A stretch of 64,000 bases of DNA from Melampsora larici-populina 98AG31 (GCF_000204055.1 NW_006768784.1:1-64000); one strand, 5' to 3'. Positions 20,495 through 32,487 are shown, counted from the first letter of the stretch. The notes: generated from the sequence alone by a model not told the origin. A program made the numbers and translations.

Positions 20495-22459
20495 ATGGGT
20501 ACTAATGGATACGATCTGGCTCATCCTGCAGAATTGGATGGTGAGACAAGCTATACATTCAGTTGAGTCTATCTCTCTATCTTCAAACTGTGTGATCTTA
20601 TCAGCTAATTGTCTTCTTGATTTAAATAGCTTGTGGTAAAATCGACGCTGGGGTTCGTACGAATGATATTCAATTCCTTTCACGTCTCGTATTATTTTCG
20701 ACAGATCGCCGACAATCAAGCTGATGACGCCTATCATTTTGATCATCTATTTCACCCATAGATTGCCGTCTTGATCGGATCACATGCTCATCTGATCGAA
20801 TTTCCATCTTTACTACTACCACCCGGTTGCGAACCCGGTTCGATCGTCAGTATCACTTGTTCGAGAAATCAGCATGCTGAAAAGACCCAAGCAGCTGCAT
20901 TCTGGGATCTCCAAAGTCAAATCCTCAAGCAATTTGGCACTCAAACACCACAAGCACCTGTGCTCAAACTTCGATCTACAACTCAAACATCTGTTGCTTT
21001 AGAGTGGGACAGGCTAGAACTAGCTCAGTCGAAATTGTTGTCACTCTCGATTTGGAAAAACGGTCAAAGACTAGGACCGATTCCAAATCCAATGAATAAT
21101 TTTTCCACTAAACTCTCTGGGCTTGATCTCGATACGGAATACGCGTTTCATCTGGTGATGAGGACTACCGGTGGCACATACAATTCCAAGCAAATCAAAG
21201 TTCGAACTCATTCCTTGAATGATACCACTGGTATCAATGTCTGCTTCGGTGTCGTCTTACCTGACGAGCTCTTAGAAGAGTCCAAGGATGCATTAGAAGA
21301 CTTAGGGGGCCGTTGGACGGACAAGATTCAGATTGATACCACACATTTTGTTTGCACCATGCCCTTCCACCCCCAACAAGCCAACATGAACAATACAAAC
21401 TCATTTCCATCTCTCGAATACCAACGTGCGCTACAACTCTCAATTCCAATTGTTCAGCCCACCTGGCTGTTAGCTTGTCTCGCCGAGAGCAAAATGGTAC
21501 CGATCTCGGCTCACTATATAGGTGCAAACCCTACAACCTCGTACACCGGCTCAACTAGTTCACTTGCACGCACCAGAACTGGAAGCAAAGCTGGACTTTC
21601 AAAGACCGATGCAACGATCTCCACTACTTCAGAGGGTGAACCAAAAGATTTAGCTTTCGCGTCCAACTCGTCTCCTGAGCCCTTGAAATCGAATGGAGCT
21701 CTCTCGCAGTCCGCAAACGAAACACCTCTAGAAACAATCACGGCTTCGCCTCTCTCAACCTACGGGTCGACTGCACCCCAACAGCAGTCTTCCTCTTCAC
21801 CAACTGACAACATATCGCAAGAACATTCAACCTCAGGTCCAGTCTCCCCAGTCTCCACAAAGACCACGGTGCCCATATCACCCCAGCCTGTTGACCAAGC
21901 TGTCGGTCACACCCCACCCCATCTGGACTTGACTCCCAAACCAGCTCACCAGTCTTTGCCAAAGCAACCCCATGCGTCATCTTCCGAACATGCCCTTCAC
22001 ATTGCTAACGACGATCCATTCTCATCTACAAGTCCATCGATTTATAATCCTTCACCTGTTCGACCACTCACTAATTTTCCTATCGAATCCACTTCACCTC
22101 ACACTGCTGAATCGGTGTCAGCACCCGAAAATGTTGACCTTGAATCGGCTTCAACCTCGGAAGTTCACAGCACCTCAATTCCGTTGCCGGACTCCACTCA
22201 AGAATCTCATCCTCAGCCTTCCTCAAACTTGACCCCTGAGCATGGCCCGAGTTCGGATCACGAGCCCACATCAGAAACTGAGTCAGACCCGGTGACACCT
22301 TCATTTTTAAGTCCAGAGGATCCTGAACCGGACCCCAATACCCAACCGAACAAACAAAAGGCATCAGAGGAAGAGGAAGAGGAAAGTCGAGGAGGAGGCG
22401 AAATCGCAGACCTCTGGATGGGTTCTTTCTCTCCAGTAGCCAATGAAGCCAACCAATAG
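20495..22459 (+). CDS. CHS5: Chs5-like exomer scaffold (FN3-BRCT)
   Basis: Three exons: 20495-20540, 20630-20652 (23-nt microexon), 20762-22459; 588 aa. Splicing rebuilds the Chs5 N-terminus 'CGKIDAGIAVLIGSHAHLIEF' then 'PSLLLPP' (family 'VGKLDASLALL...HLIEFP'). A fibronectin-III domain (about 86-174) has 'VLKLRSTTQTSVALEWDRL' and 'LSGLDLDTEYAF'. A BRCT domain (about 179-276) has 'TGINVCFG', 'IDTTHFVC' and 'IPIVQPTWLLACLAE'. The rest is Ser/Pro/Thr-rich and disordered, ending in an acidic run and 'ADLWMGSFSP', like the C-terminal motif of fungal Chs5. Chs5 binds Arf1 and the ChAPs at the trans-Golgi to export cargo such as chitin synthase. Apart from the two small first exons the gene is one long exon. 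Confidence 0.93.
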
Positions 22460-22960
22460 GTTGAGACAATCAGAAGCTCAGGAATTGTTGAAGAAAACAT
22501 TGAGCAGAAGAGTAGAACTCTCTCGTTGTATTGTTTGAGCTATGTAATTAAATTCTAAGTAGGCGATGAGAACTGAGAGGACACTTAGTTGTATAATGAT
22601 TGTTTGTTTTAAGAAAAAAGCGTGCTCAAAACGAGGCAGTAAATGTACATTTGGAATGGGCTTTCCAGAATTTTTAACTCAATACACATCAGGTAAGTGT
22701 TTTGATGCAGCTGTACATAAAACATTTCTTGACGAGTTCTCCAAGTCCTTCAATAGGACTGAGAAGGTGCTTACCATTCCCTGCCAAATTTGGAGATTTT
22801 CTCAAGAATGTTTTGCATTTTATTCATCTCAGAGCTGGTTGGCTGGCATCAACCCAAAAATCAGCCCAATCCACTTATGTTTCAAAAAGCCAAAAATCCT
22901 AAAAACTGGTTGATGGAAGTGATCTTTGTGTGATAGAAAACAGCCAACCTATTTGGGCTG
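22460..22960. other. Intergenic, CHS5 3' side
   Basis: Presumed CHS5 3' UTR to about 22600, then AT-rich sequence with accidental frames. No gene supported. Confidence 0.4.
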
Positions 22961-23270
22961 GATGACTCTAGAGCTTGAAGGACCCCCGAGAGCTCCTATC
23001 GAGGCATACGATGTAAAAAAATTTCTTACACTACATACCCTTCATTAGAGTTTGAATTCATAAAAAGTTGATACATCTCCTCGCTCTTTCCTCAACAAGG
23101 CCCAGCCAGAAGCAAGGGACTTGGTCAATTTTGGATTCCATAGCAAGACAAATGTGAAGACTTGTTACAAGCTATGAACTTCACAGCAATTCACAGCAAA
23201 CATAAGGAAATAAAATATTTTACATCGTGTGCCTCGATAGTAGCTCTCCGGGGTCCTGAGCTTGATGATT
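22961..23270. repeat. Inverted repeat (foldback/MITE-like), 54-58-bp arms
   Basis: Left arm 22961-23018 and right arm 23217-23270 are reverse complements over most of their length, sharing CTATCGAGGC and ACGATGTAAAA blocks, with a spacer of about 200 bp. No transposase is encoded. Outer borders and target duplication are not resolved. Confidence 0.65.
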
Positions 23271-23950
23271 GCATTCCAACACAGTTTTTGAAAGTCAAAT
23301 TACACACAGACGACACGGGAAAAATGAGAGATTTTCCTGTGGGAAGACTGATCACACTTAATGTTTCTGAGCCAAAACACACAAATAATGCACAAATAAT
23401 GTCAAAATAATACACCTTGGCTCATCAACTGTGTTGAATACAATGGGTTCTCTCATGGGACGATTGCCTTTTTTTTCCTGTGCATGGGGTGGTGTCAGTC
23501 ATCAGCTTTCCATCCATGGTGATTTTGGCCGTAAATTCCATAATTTCCAACCCAAGGCTCATTGGGGGGTTTTGAATTCAATTTTCTTTGGGTAATTTTT
23601 ATAAACTCGGACAAGTAGTTTGTATAATACATTCTTTGTAAAACCAACATATTTTTAATCGGGGACACCTAAAAAGGTGTCCCGCTTGGAAAAAAATTAT
23701 GCATATTTTATAACAGCAGGCAAGTTGCTGTAGCGTAAAAATACGTCGAAACCTTCAACTTGAAACCCCCTTTGGGTCTTGATAGGTCTTGTGGTGACAA
23801 CTACATGTACATACAATTACAGTACTCAAAGTTGTATAGTTCCATGTATGAATTTTTCTTATATACTTTTTTGGGCTGTTTTTTGGTGGAAAAAAGAGCA
23901 ATATACTTTTGCCAGGCTGTGTGCAATTGTAAAATACAAAATAAAACACT

Positions 23951-24165
23951 ATATACAGCTGTTTCAAGAAAGGTTGACAACTTCTTTTGGAAGAAGTTGT
24001 CTCCACAGCGGGTAAAACCAGAGACAAAACTTGATTACAGGTTTATTCTTTTCTGTATTCTTCCAATTAGCGGACAGACAAAATCAAGTGAGGGGCAAAA
24101 CCCGGGTTTTGCACATTGGCAAGATTTTCAAAAAAAATAAATCTTTGTTGAAACAATGTGGTGAT
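23951..24165. mobile_element. Short TIR element (TA-type MITE), copy 1
   Basis: Begins TA-CAGCTGTTTCAAGAAAG and ends in a degraded inverse near 24149-24165 (CTTTGTTGAAACAATG). Positions 23996-24150 recur almost unchanged at 33496-33650, in the same orientation, with about three differences in 154 bp. The 5' end recurs at 31671-31700. The better-preserved right end at 33662 supports TA flanks as in Tc1/mariner-type MITEs. It encodes nothing. Confidence 0.7.
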
Positions 24166-25785
24166 CAATTTATGGGATCAATCAAAAAAAAAATTAGTAT
24201 TAGTAGTTTACCAAGTTTACCAGAAAGGTTTAACAGTGAAGCAAATTTGAAAATGAAGGATTCTGATCAATTGAAGCTCTTTTAGGCTTATGTATTGGTC
24301 ATTTGGTCATGATTAGGTCATCATATTTCACGAAACTCATTAAGATCATTATGATTTATTCACAAACATATTACAAAAAGAAAGAAAAGAAAAACATAAG
24401 AAGAATTCAAAAATATAGGTATACAGGCTTGGAAACGGTTTTTAGGGTATTAATATTAGGTTTGTGGGTTTTGTGAGGTTAGAATATGAAAGAACAGAAT
24501 TATATTATTCAGTAACAACTTCAATCTTGATGGTTGATAAGGAGAAATGAAAGTTATTAAGAAAATGGTACTTTTGTGAAGTCGGTAAACAAGGGTTTAC
24601 AGGTATTTTACATATGTAACAGTGGTATTAGTAATATGTAAGGTTGCCAAGAGGATTTTCCAGGATTTTTCAGGTTATAGATGATGATGTAACATTACAT
24701 GAGCAAGGAAGAAGGAGTAACAGCTGTGTAAAAGGGTGAAAAGGTGTGAATTTTGTCAAAAATGGAGGTTTTCAAGTTTATTACATATGTCAAATGACGT
24801 CAGAATAGGATGGTAGATGGCTCATTCAACACAGAAGAGGTGATTACATAATTTACATACTTTAAATCATTAGTAACAGAGATGTGTAACAAAAGTATAA
24901 GAGAAATGAGAAACTGGTGTGAATTTTGAATTTTACACTTACATGCATACATGTAACAACATTTACATACAAAAATCTTAACTTCACAACTCAATAACTC
25001 ATTCCTTACTCATCAGAAACACCTGATATGGCGCCATTTATTGATCAGTATCACAAGATCTACAAGATGCACTTTAGTAATCCAAAATTGGACATCATTT
25101 TGAAAAACTTGTAATCTCAAAAGTGGGTTTTCAGCTAGTTTACAAGGACAAAATCACTTGTATTGATCATAAGAAGTGCTGTACATCATTCAACTATGTC
25201 ATTGATCACTTTTGGCTGTGTAAATTACATCATACATTAGTAACAAATTCATTACATTGCGTCATCATATGGTTTTTAGGGGTTTTTAGTTGAAATTGAT
25301 TGGTTTTTGAGGCTGTTGGCCATTGTAAGAGTTGTAACACAATATTACATATACTCTAGGATGATTTTGGGATTGTTGTTCCCCTTTTTTCTTTATCATT
25401 TACAAAATTCTCATTTTGTTTATCATCATAAATTTATTTTAATAGTACCTGGTCACTTAAATACACCCTTTATGTCAGCCCTGAGTACATATACATGTAC
25501 CCAAAACTAACCTGTAACAGTAAAAAACATATGTATAAGATTAACTACATGTTACATACTGAGCATAGACTGTATGTAGCATGTAATACAATGGATCAAA
25601 ACCTTTATTACATATACATGAACCTGTAAAACAACATGTAATATGTAACAAAACTCCATTTACACCACATAACTCAGTGTCAAGAGTTAAATGCTTATAT
25701 TACATACCACACATAAGATGTATATGTAATTAAGCATTACTAGTAACAATCATTACTACATGTCAATAACTAACCCTGAACCAAT

Positions 25786-25851
25786 GTAGTGATAATAACA
25801 AATATCACTACAGTTAGGTTTAGAGAGGAGAGTATATAAACCCCTCCTCTC
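25786..25851 (+). promoter_or_regulatory. TATA box inside nested inverted repeats
   Basis: GTAGTGATA (25786-25794) pairs with TATCACTAC (25803-25811). Then GAGAGGAG (25823-25830) pairs with CTCCTCTC (25844-25851), exactly bracketing TATATAAA (25833-25840). This resembles a retrotransposon LTR promoter, but no downstream coding region remains. Confidence 0.5.
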
Positions 25852-26059
25852 TCAGCCTTCAGAGAATCCCCCAAGCAATTATTACCCACTAATTTTAAAG
25901 AACAATTAAAGTTCAACTGAAGTAAATATCAAGAGTCTTATACAAATAAGACTAGTGATAAGCTTCATCAACTTTAATCAGCTTCCTGATTAAAAGTAGG
26001 TAATACAATTCTTCATTCCCCTCTGGATCCTCTACTTCCCCTAAGTAGAAACCCAATCA

Positions 26060-26172
26060 AGGCTAGTGACCTCCAACAACTCCAGGCTAGTGACCTTAAG
26101 AAGAACTTCAGGCTGGTGACCTTAAGAATAACCCCAAGTTGGTGACTTTAAGGACAACCAGATTGGTGAACT
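26060..26172 (+). repeat. Degenerate tandem repeat, AGGCTAGTGACCTTAAG unit
   Basis: Four to five diverged copies of a roughly 25-30-bp unit built around GGCTAGTGACC(TTAAGAA). The last copies read GTTGGTGACTTTAAG and GATTGGTGAAC. Confidence 0.65.
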
Positions 26173-26292
26173 AACTCACCCTTTGATCTGTTACAATAAA
26201 GATTAAAGGAAGGTCCAGGATCCAACCTTCATTTATTATAATAACATCTTATTATAATTACTGAATCTCTTCTTCAGGAGTCAATTAACTGA

Positions 26293-26320
26293 AGTCTGTC
26301 TGGGTTTGTCCAAACAGACT
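26293..26320. repeat. Hairpin AGTCTGT/ACAGACT
   Basis: Seven-bp perfect arms with a 14-nt loop, followed by a T run after 26330. It could act as a terminator or end structure of the repeat; role unknown. Confidence 0.45.
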
Positions 26321-27944
26321 GTCAGTCCCTTTTTTTTATGATTTCTTTTTCCTTCTTTACTTCAATTTGTACCTACTACATATTTGAAATAAAGAAGTTA
26401 AAATTAAGAAACCTACCATTTACCCTTTAGTGAGCCCTGAGTACTCCTACAAAGAGCACCCACCCCTCACCCTTTATTATAGCTATAAAGAGAAATTTAC
26501 TTTAGTGTTATAGTCAAAAAGACTTATTGGGAATAATATCAAAAAGATATTGCTTTGTTTTCTTAGTTATCATATTGGAATAACACTATAGCAGTGTTGA
26601 GAGTAATTAAAATTGTGCTTTTGGTTCTTTAAAAGATATATTTCTCTGGTGCCTTATCAGTACTCAATCAAATAGAGTTCCACTTTCTGATTGTCTTGTT
26701 TTAGGAGGGCAGTCTTTGAACATCTTCTACTAGTCATTTTATTGGTAGATATCCCCTTCATGCTTTGTATAACCCTTGTTGGGTTATAAGTTCTACAACG
26801 GCTGTGAAACTATATATATCTTTGATTACTGTAAATCTCTGTAAATACAAGAACATCCAAGAATGTGAATTATTCCCACTTGATACTCAGCTCAAGACCA
26901 GATACATAAACTCTTTCTCATCTGGTCTCACTGTGACAACCCCCAAATCAAATCATAAAAGTTTCAAGTTTGGCTCTCTTGACAGAGTCATCCAAAGTAG
27001 CTTATGACTATCATGGTAAATCCAACACACCTTGATGTGCTGTGGTTTATACCCCAGAATGCAAAACTTGTGCTTCACTCAATGAAACCACTACCAAAAT
27101 AAGCTGATGCAAATTCCAAAGATGAAGAAGAAAAATATTTAGATTGAAAATCTCTGTGAGAAACAAAAGGCATACAGGTCTAATGAGACCCAAGCTCTTG
27201 GGATTTTGAAGGCTCCTGGCAAAGCCCCAGGAAAGTGGGTGATCTAAAATCACTGATTTTAGCCTTTTTTAATACCTTCAAAAATGCCAAATTTTTCAAA
27301 AAATTCCATTTTCATACATATTTCACTCTCAGGTTTTGGGAGTAGATTTGAGAAAATGTTGTCATTGTTTTGAGAAACACAATCCTTCATTTTTTGGCCA
27401 AGACAAAAGGTGTTTGAGCATATAATTTGGCATCAGAAATAAGATTACTTCATGCATGTGCTTATAGATAATCTGGGCTATTAAATCAACACAGAAAATC
27501 TGACTTCAACCCTTCATAAAAGTGTATGAGGAATATTCTCAAACAAAATCCAACAAAATCCATACACTCCAGACATCTAGGTCAGATTTCTTGTCTTTTG
27601 TGTACTTGGAGATTCATGCACTCAGACAACCACCTGTTTTTTGAGAAAAATGAATTCATACCTGTCAGACCCCTACATCAAAAATTATTTTTCATATAAT
27701 TCATACCTCCCAGGTCAATTGGCTTTGGTAGGGTTTTCCCGGGTCCTGATTCGGACCCAAACTCATGTTTTAAATATACATTCAAACTTGGGTTTGTGAG
27801 TCACAATTTTGGGTTTTAGAGTGATTCATAAAACAATTCCACAATGGCTATGAAATCATCAATTACTGAAACACAAAGTATGAGTCAAGGTGCTAAGATC
27901 AATACAAGAAACAGAGATATCTCCTCAGAATCAATTACTAGTTA

Positions 27945-30530
27945 TTAATGATGATAATGTTTATTTCTTGGTTGATTGATTTCAAGTTCTTTGATAATAT
28001 TCCTGATTTTGGCTTTATTTGGAGGCGAAAGATGGAACCCAAGTGAAATGAAGGTACCTCCCTCAGTAACAATAATTTTCTCATACCACTGTTCCACCAG
28101 GAACCAGGCTGGTTTCATAGAAGTTATCTCACTTGGACAAGCTTTTGAAATATATTGAAATACATCTTTACTGCTGGACCAATCATCAAGCTGATATATT
28201 TCCCGGGGTTGAGGCAAGGAGATTGAGTGTGGGGGATCTGAAATCAAAAGATCTATCCATTCAGAAAAATAATTTTTCAAAAATTTCCAGCCACTTTCAC
28301 AAATAGCTTTCCATTTCTTATTCTCATTTTGATCTGCATGTATTAGCATTAAGAGAGCCATGAATTGTGGTGTGAGTTTTTGTTGTGCTATCTTTATGGA
28401 ATTGTAGATCATATCATCATTCAGGACAGAGCCAATCCTGGACAAATTGCTTTTATGCTCTGAATGTGATCTCAATGCTGTAAGCAGGACTGTTTGAAGA
28501 TCTTTGAAAAAGCTTCCAATCTGTTCCCAAAGTGGGTTTTGCTTCTTCATTCTTTGTGTTCCAAAGTGAACCAGAACACGACCAGGCTTTGAGTGAACAT
28601 ATGGAAGCCGTTCATGTTTGTGTGATTCATCTCCTCTCTCATGCAGGGACCCTCTCTTTTCCCCCAAGATATGTTGATATATTCTTTGAATGACTGATCT
28701 ACTTGGTTGATAAACCATGTGTCCCAGAGCCCCAATTACTCCCCCTTCTTTTCTCTTCAAAGTATCATACCATCCATCTGCAAGCTCCCACACCGGCTCC
28801 AAGGTCATATGCCCATGATATGGAAGAAATGCCAGGTAATTAATTGTGTCAGAAGCATTAGACCAATCAATCTCTGTGAATAACTTCTTTCTAGAAACTC
28901 CAATCACAGGATTAGGATTTCCCAACAATACTTGTTTCCAAGCAGAAAAATAACCCTCTAGAAAATCCCAACCACTTCTACACATATATTCCCATGGAAT
29001 CTCTGATACTTGTTCTTGATGTGTTAGCCACAGGATGGCAAGGAAAGCTGGTAAAATATTTTCATTGGAATTTTTCATCACAAGATGAACTCTTTCCTTG
29101 ATGGATTCTGATTCCATAATTGGAACTGTGCTGGTTTTGTTGGTAATTTTGGTTCCCATACCAGGAAGTCCATGTAAAATATCCTTTTCAAGGCTGACAA
29201 AGAAGGTTTTAATTTTTTCAAGAAGGGTTCTGGGCATCCTGACCTCCACTCTTCCAAAATATATAAGAAAACTTGAAAGTCGTTGCTTGATGTGATTCTT
29301 AGGATCATATGCCTTTTTCTTCATTGAAATCCATAAAGTACTGTAGGACTCTACTGTATAGTCTTGTGAAACATCTTCAGCTTTTCTTTTCCTCTTTTGT
29401 CCTTTTGGCATGGGTATTTTTTTTGAAATCAGAAATTCTTCAAGATTGATTCCATATTTATGGGGGGTGAAAGGAGTCTCTTTGGCCCAGATCTCAATTA
29501 GATTGGGGACCAGGGATGAGGGTATGGTAGAATTCAATCTGAGCTTCAGTATGTCTTCAAGGAGAACATTCTTGCTTATGCTTTTACTTCTTGATCCATT
29601 TTTTGGTCCGGCAAGATTATAGAATTCATTGTAGGGAGAGAAAATTGCCATGTTCAGTTCTTGGTACAGGATCCTCCACCCATCAGCAAGTAAGTCTTTG
29701 GAAGAAGGTCCTTTTTGAACATCATGGAAAATGACCATCAAACCACCAAAATACCTTGTGACTATATCAGTCTTTATCTTCTCAACCGATTCTGGGAGGT
29801 TTATCATTCCATAACCCCATTGTTGACCGTTTCCATACCTCGCGAAAAAGGAATCTAACAGAGTACCAAGATCAGAAGCTATCTGGTGATGTAGCCTTGG
29901 GTTTGCCTGAAGTATAAGGTTTCCTTCCTCGTGAAGCATATCCAGTAATCTTGATTCTTCAGATTCTTTTGATACGGCAACACAATTTGGTTGCTCTGAG
30001 ATACCTTGAATGTTTGATGATGATGGCCGATCAATAAGAGAACTCTTACACATCTCTGGATTAGACTTCAAATGTTTCTCTTTCTTTATGGTAGACGAAA
30101 CCGAATTGATATGAGCTTCTTCGTTTTTTCGCTTGTTGCTTTTAAGTTTTGTTATATGACTATAAGTTTCAGCTGGAAGATGAAAATCAAGTCCGTGACC
30201 GTGAACTTCTTGGACATTGTGAAAATTTGTTTGAAACCCTGTCTCCGGTGAAAAACGATCCGTGTCTCCCATAAGATGTTTTTCAATGGCATAAAGGTGA
30301 GCTAGCAGGTCTGCTTGAGAAGTATGCTCCAGGCCTGGAGACCCATAGGCTATACTGTTTTGTGGCTGGGGGACTTGCTCCACAACTTGATTTAGTGCTC
30401 GATTTAGTGCTCGATTTTCTTCAAGCAATTCAACGTTCGCGTGGGCGAGCTCTTTAGGTAGCATAAGTGTGCCGACTGTGAGGAATGAAAAGTTATTCAG
30501 GAGTAGGAGAAGGGGTTTATAGAGCTTCAT
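27945..30530 (-). CDS. Large secreted modular protein of unknown family
   Basis: Single-exon 861-aa protein from the ATG at 30530; the frame extends 16 codons further without an ATG. It begins with a hydrophobic signal-peptide-like stretch, 'MKLYKPLLLLL' through 'TVGTLML', then a short Asn/Leu/Glu coiled-coil-like segment and a Ser/Lys-rich region. Basic clusters 'KSNKRK' and 'KGQKRKRKAED' look like nuclear localisation signals. Two clear modules about 230 residues apart follow. Paired blocks are 'RLSSFLIYFGR' / 'GRVLVHFGTQR'; 'LPAFLAILWLTHQEQ' / 'LTPQFMALLMLIHADQ'; 'SGWDFLEGYFSAW' / 'SGWKFLKNYFSEW'; 'LEPVWELADGWYD' / 'MKPAWFLVEQWYE'. A more divergent copy may precede them ('YFGGLMVIF', 'ADGWRILYQEL'). 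I recognise no family. Secretion plus NLS would suit a host-nuclear effector, but that is inference. A decayed paralogue lies at 17.3-18.5 kb. Confidence 0.75.
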   Translation of the reverse strand: MKLYKPLLLLLNNFSFLTVGTLMLPKELAHANVELLEENRALNRALNQVVEQVPQPQNSIAYGSPGLEHTSQADLLAHLYAIEKHLMGDTDRFSPETGFQTNFHNVQEVHGHGLDFHLPAETYSHITKLKSNKRKNEEAHINSVSSTIKKEKHLKSNPEMCKSSLIDRPSSSNIQGISEQPNCVAVSKESEESRLLDMLHEEGNLILQANPRLHHQIASDLGTLLDSFFARYGNGQQWGYGMINLPESVEKIKTDIVTRYFGGLMVIFHDVQKGPSSKDLLADGWRILYQELNMAIFSPYNEFYNLAGPKNGSRSKSISKNVLLEDILKLRLNSTIPSSLVPNLIEIWAKETPFTPHKYGINLEEFLISKKIPMPKGQKRKRKAEDVSQDYTVESYSTLWISMKKKAYDPKNHIKQRLSSFLIYFGRVEVRMPRTLLEKIKTFFVSLEKDILHGLPGMGTKITNKTSTVPIMESESIKERVHLVMKNSNENILPAFLAILWLTHQEQVSEIPWEYMCRSGWDFLEGYFSAWKQVLLGNPNPVIGVSRKKLFTEIDWSNASDTINYLAFLPYHGHMTLEPVWELADGWYDTLKRKEGGVIGALGHMVYQPSRSVIQRIYQHILGEKRGSLHERGDESHKHERLPYVHSKPGRVLVHFGTQRMKKQNPLWEQIGSFFKDLQTVLLTALRSHSEHKSNLSRIGSVLNDDMIYNSIKIAQQKLTPQFMALLMLIHADQNENKKWKAICESGWKFLKNYFSEWIDLLISDPPHSISLPQPREIYQLDDWSSSKDVFQYISKACPSEITSMKPAWFLVEQWYEKIIVTEGGTFISLGFHLSPPNKAKIRNIIKELEINQPRNKHYHH

Positions 30531-31670
30531 TGTACTTGGAATGAGCCTTGTGACTTTGCTTGGAAGAGTGATGTCCACAAATATCCACCGGAAGGCCCCC
30601 TTCTATGTTCCGAGTCATACCGAACGTGGCACGCTTGTCGTTACCTGAAACTTCTATGCAATGCTTGCTGCCGCACACGCCGCACACGCTTGATACTCTC
30701 TCCTCCGCAGCTTTGGTGTTGGGATTGCCACTTGCGTGATCAAGATGTAAGCAAAAGTAAAGAGAGAGAAAAAAGATGTCTTTTAAGGAAGAATTTTCAA
30801 ATGAACCTTCTTGTGGATAAAATGAATTTTTGGAAGAGAAGGTTTTTTGAAGATTTACGGATTAGTTTTTTCTGAGTGTAATAAGCAATATACCTACAAT
30901 TCTATATAATTCAAGAAATGGATGTTTTGATGATAAATCATATATATGATAAACTTGATGATCAAGATTTTTATCAATATGATTTAAAGAAGATCTGGCA
31001 AATTCAGAAGACTATATATATATCAAAAAAAGAACTGTTTCCCCCAACAAACAAACAAAAAGGTGAAAGTTTAGGCCTGAACAGGCACTTGATCCCAAAA
31101 GCAGCAAAAGCACGAACCAACTCATCATCCTGCATAGACCAACATTTCCAAGTGGTGAATATAATGTATCTGAAGTTTTGTGGTAAAGTCACCTCTGTCC
31201 TAACCAGGGTTGTCAACATTATGAGCCAGTCCTTTTGTGAATGTGCATAACTTGTAATGAACACTTCCATTGACACAAAGACCAGCCATTGTAACCAAGT
31301 TAGGTTTAAGAGTATGATACCAGAGCCAATGCTTCAAAACACAGTAAGTTGAGGAAAGCATTTATTGCATAAATCCCTGGGTAAATTATCCGGGATACAC
31401 TCCAAGAAAATTATCTTGATTGAGTCGCGTAAAGAAACAATCATTGGGGCAATATCTTCTTGGTTGGTATGTCAGCCATGAGGAGTATTTTGCTGATACT
31501 CCCATTGTCAACCATAAAGAACACCCAAGATGAATCTGAAGTACAACAGATATTGTATGTAAATGTTGATGGTCAACTGGACGTGATCAACTGGACGTGA
31601 TGGCATATACATTAGTTTGAAGGCACCAAGGATTTTACACTCAAACTCCAGGAGACCCTTATCACAAAGG
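30531..31670. other. Upstream region of the modular protein; no gene
   Basis: Includes the likely promoter of the modular protein, with a CCGCACACG tandem near 30670-30690. A 14-bp tandem duplication TCAACTGGACGTGA lies at 31573-31600. The minus strand at 31100-31560 gives weakly protein-like but stop-interrupted frames, perhaps a decayed transposon gene that I cannot name. Confidence 0.4.
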
Positions 31671-32464
31671 ATATACAGCCGTTTCAAGAAAGGTTGACAA
31701 ATTTTTTTTGGAGAATTGATGTTGATAACTTGTTATTAACAAAGTGGAATGGGCAAAGTTGGAATACATGTAATTGTAACTAACGGGTCGGACTTTTCTA
31801 ATCTTATCTTTTGTCACACAGATATGACACCATATCTGTGAACCACTATCTTTCAACTTTCCTCCAATTCTATTCTCATCAAATCTCATCACCAACTCAA
31901 TCTTTCTTCTATTCATCTATCAAGTATTATAAAATCAAACCCACCCTCCCAAGACCCAGATGTGAGAGGTAAGAATATAGTATATCACAAAGTTACTTCT
32001 ATTCGATTCAAATCCATTTACTCAGCAGATCTTATAGGTTATATTTTTATTTTCCTTCTATTATCATTCATATATTTTATTTATATTATTATTTTTGTTA
32101 TTTTTTTTTATGTTCTGATTTCATTTATCAGTTGTGTTTATGTTTTGTTCTTTGTCTTAAGATTGGTTATTCTTTTTCTCTTACGATTAAAATAGTTTCC
32201 AATTTTCTATAGCAGTTATCTTATTGTGTCCGATTTATTGGGGGAGATTATCCAAGTTTCCTTTTTAGTAGTTTCTTTTCAAAGTGTACAGAGGTTTTAT
32301 CTAGTTCAGTAGTAGGTTGTTAGGTCCGCTAGCCACCCCGTAGGGCGTGCTTATATTATGTTATCAATTTATTCCCTTGGCTTAGGCCTTGGGCTTTGCA
32401 CCAAATTCCACAGTCTCATTGGTATTATCATACCAAACAGATAGTGAGTTTATGTCAACCGCGA

Positions 32465-32487
32465 GAGGTTCTGCGGAGCAGAACCTC
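32465..32487. repeat. Perfect hairpin, 10-bp arms
   Basis: GAGGTTCTGC-GGA-GCAGAACCTC: ten-bp arms around a three-base loop, in otherwise AT-rich DNA. Confidence 0.85.

Larger units (their letters stand above)
24166..27944. other. AT-rich repeat-like region without genes
   Basis: Nearly 3.8 kb without a credible reading frame. From 24600 to 25760 it is saturated with short variants of TTACATATGTAA and related palindromic words. It includes a promoter-like block (25786-25851), a degenerate tandem array (26060-26172) and a hairpin (26293-26320), annotated separately. The combination suggests one or more old LTR-type elements, but I could not pair two LTRs. Confidence 0.45.

Noticed and set aside
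30918..31250. 110-aa plus-strand frame
   Set aside because: No recognisable motif, weak composition, and the opposite strand looks more protein-like though broken.
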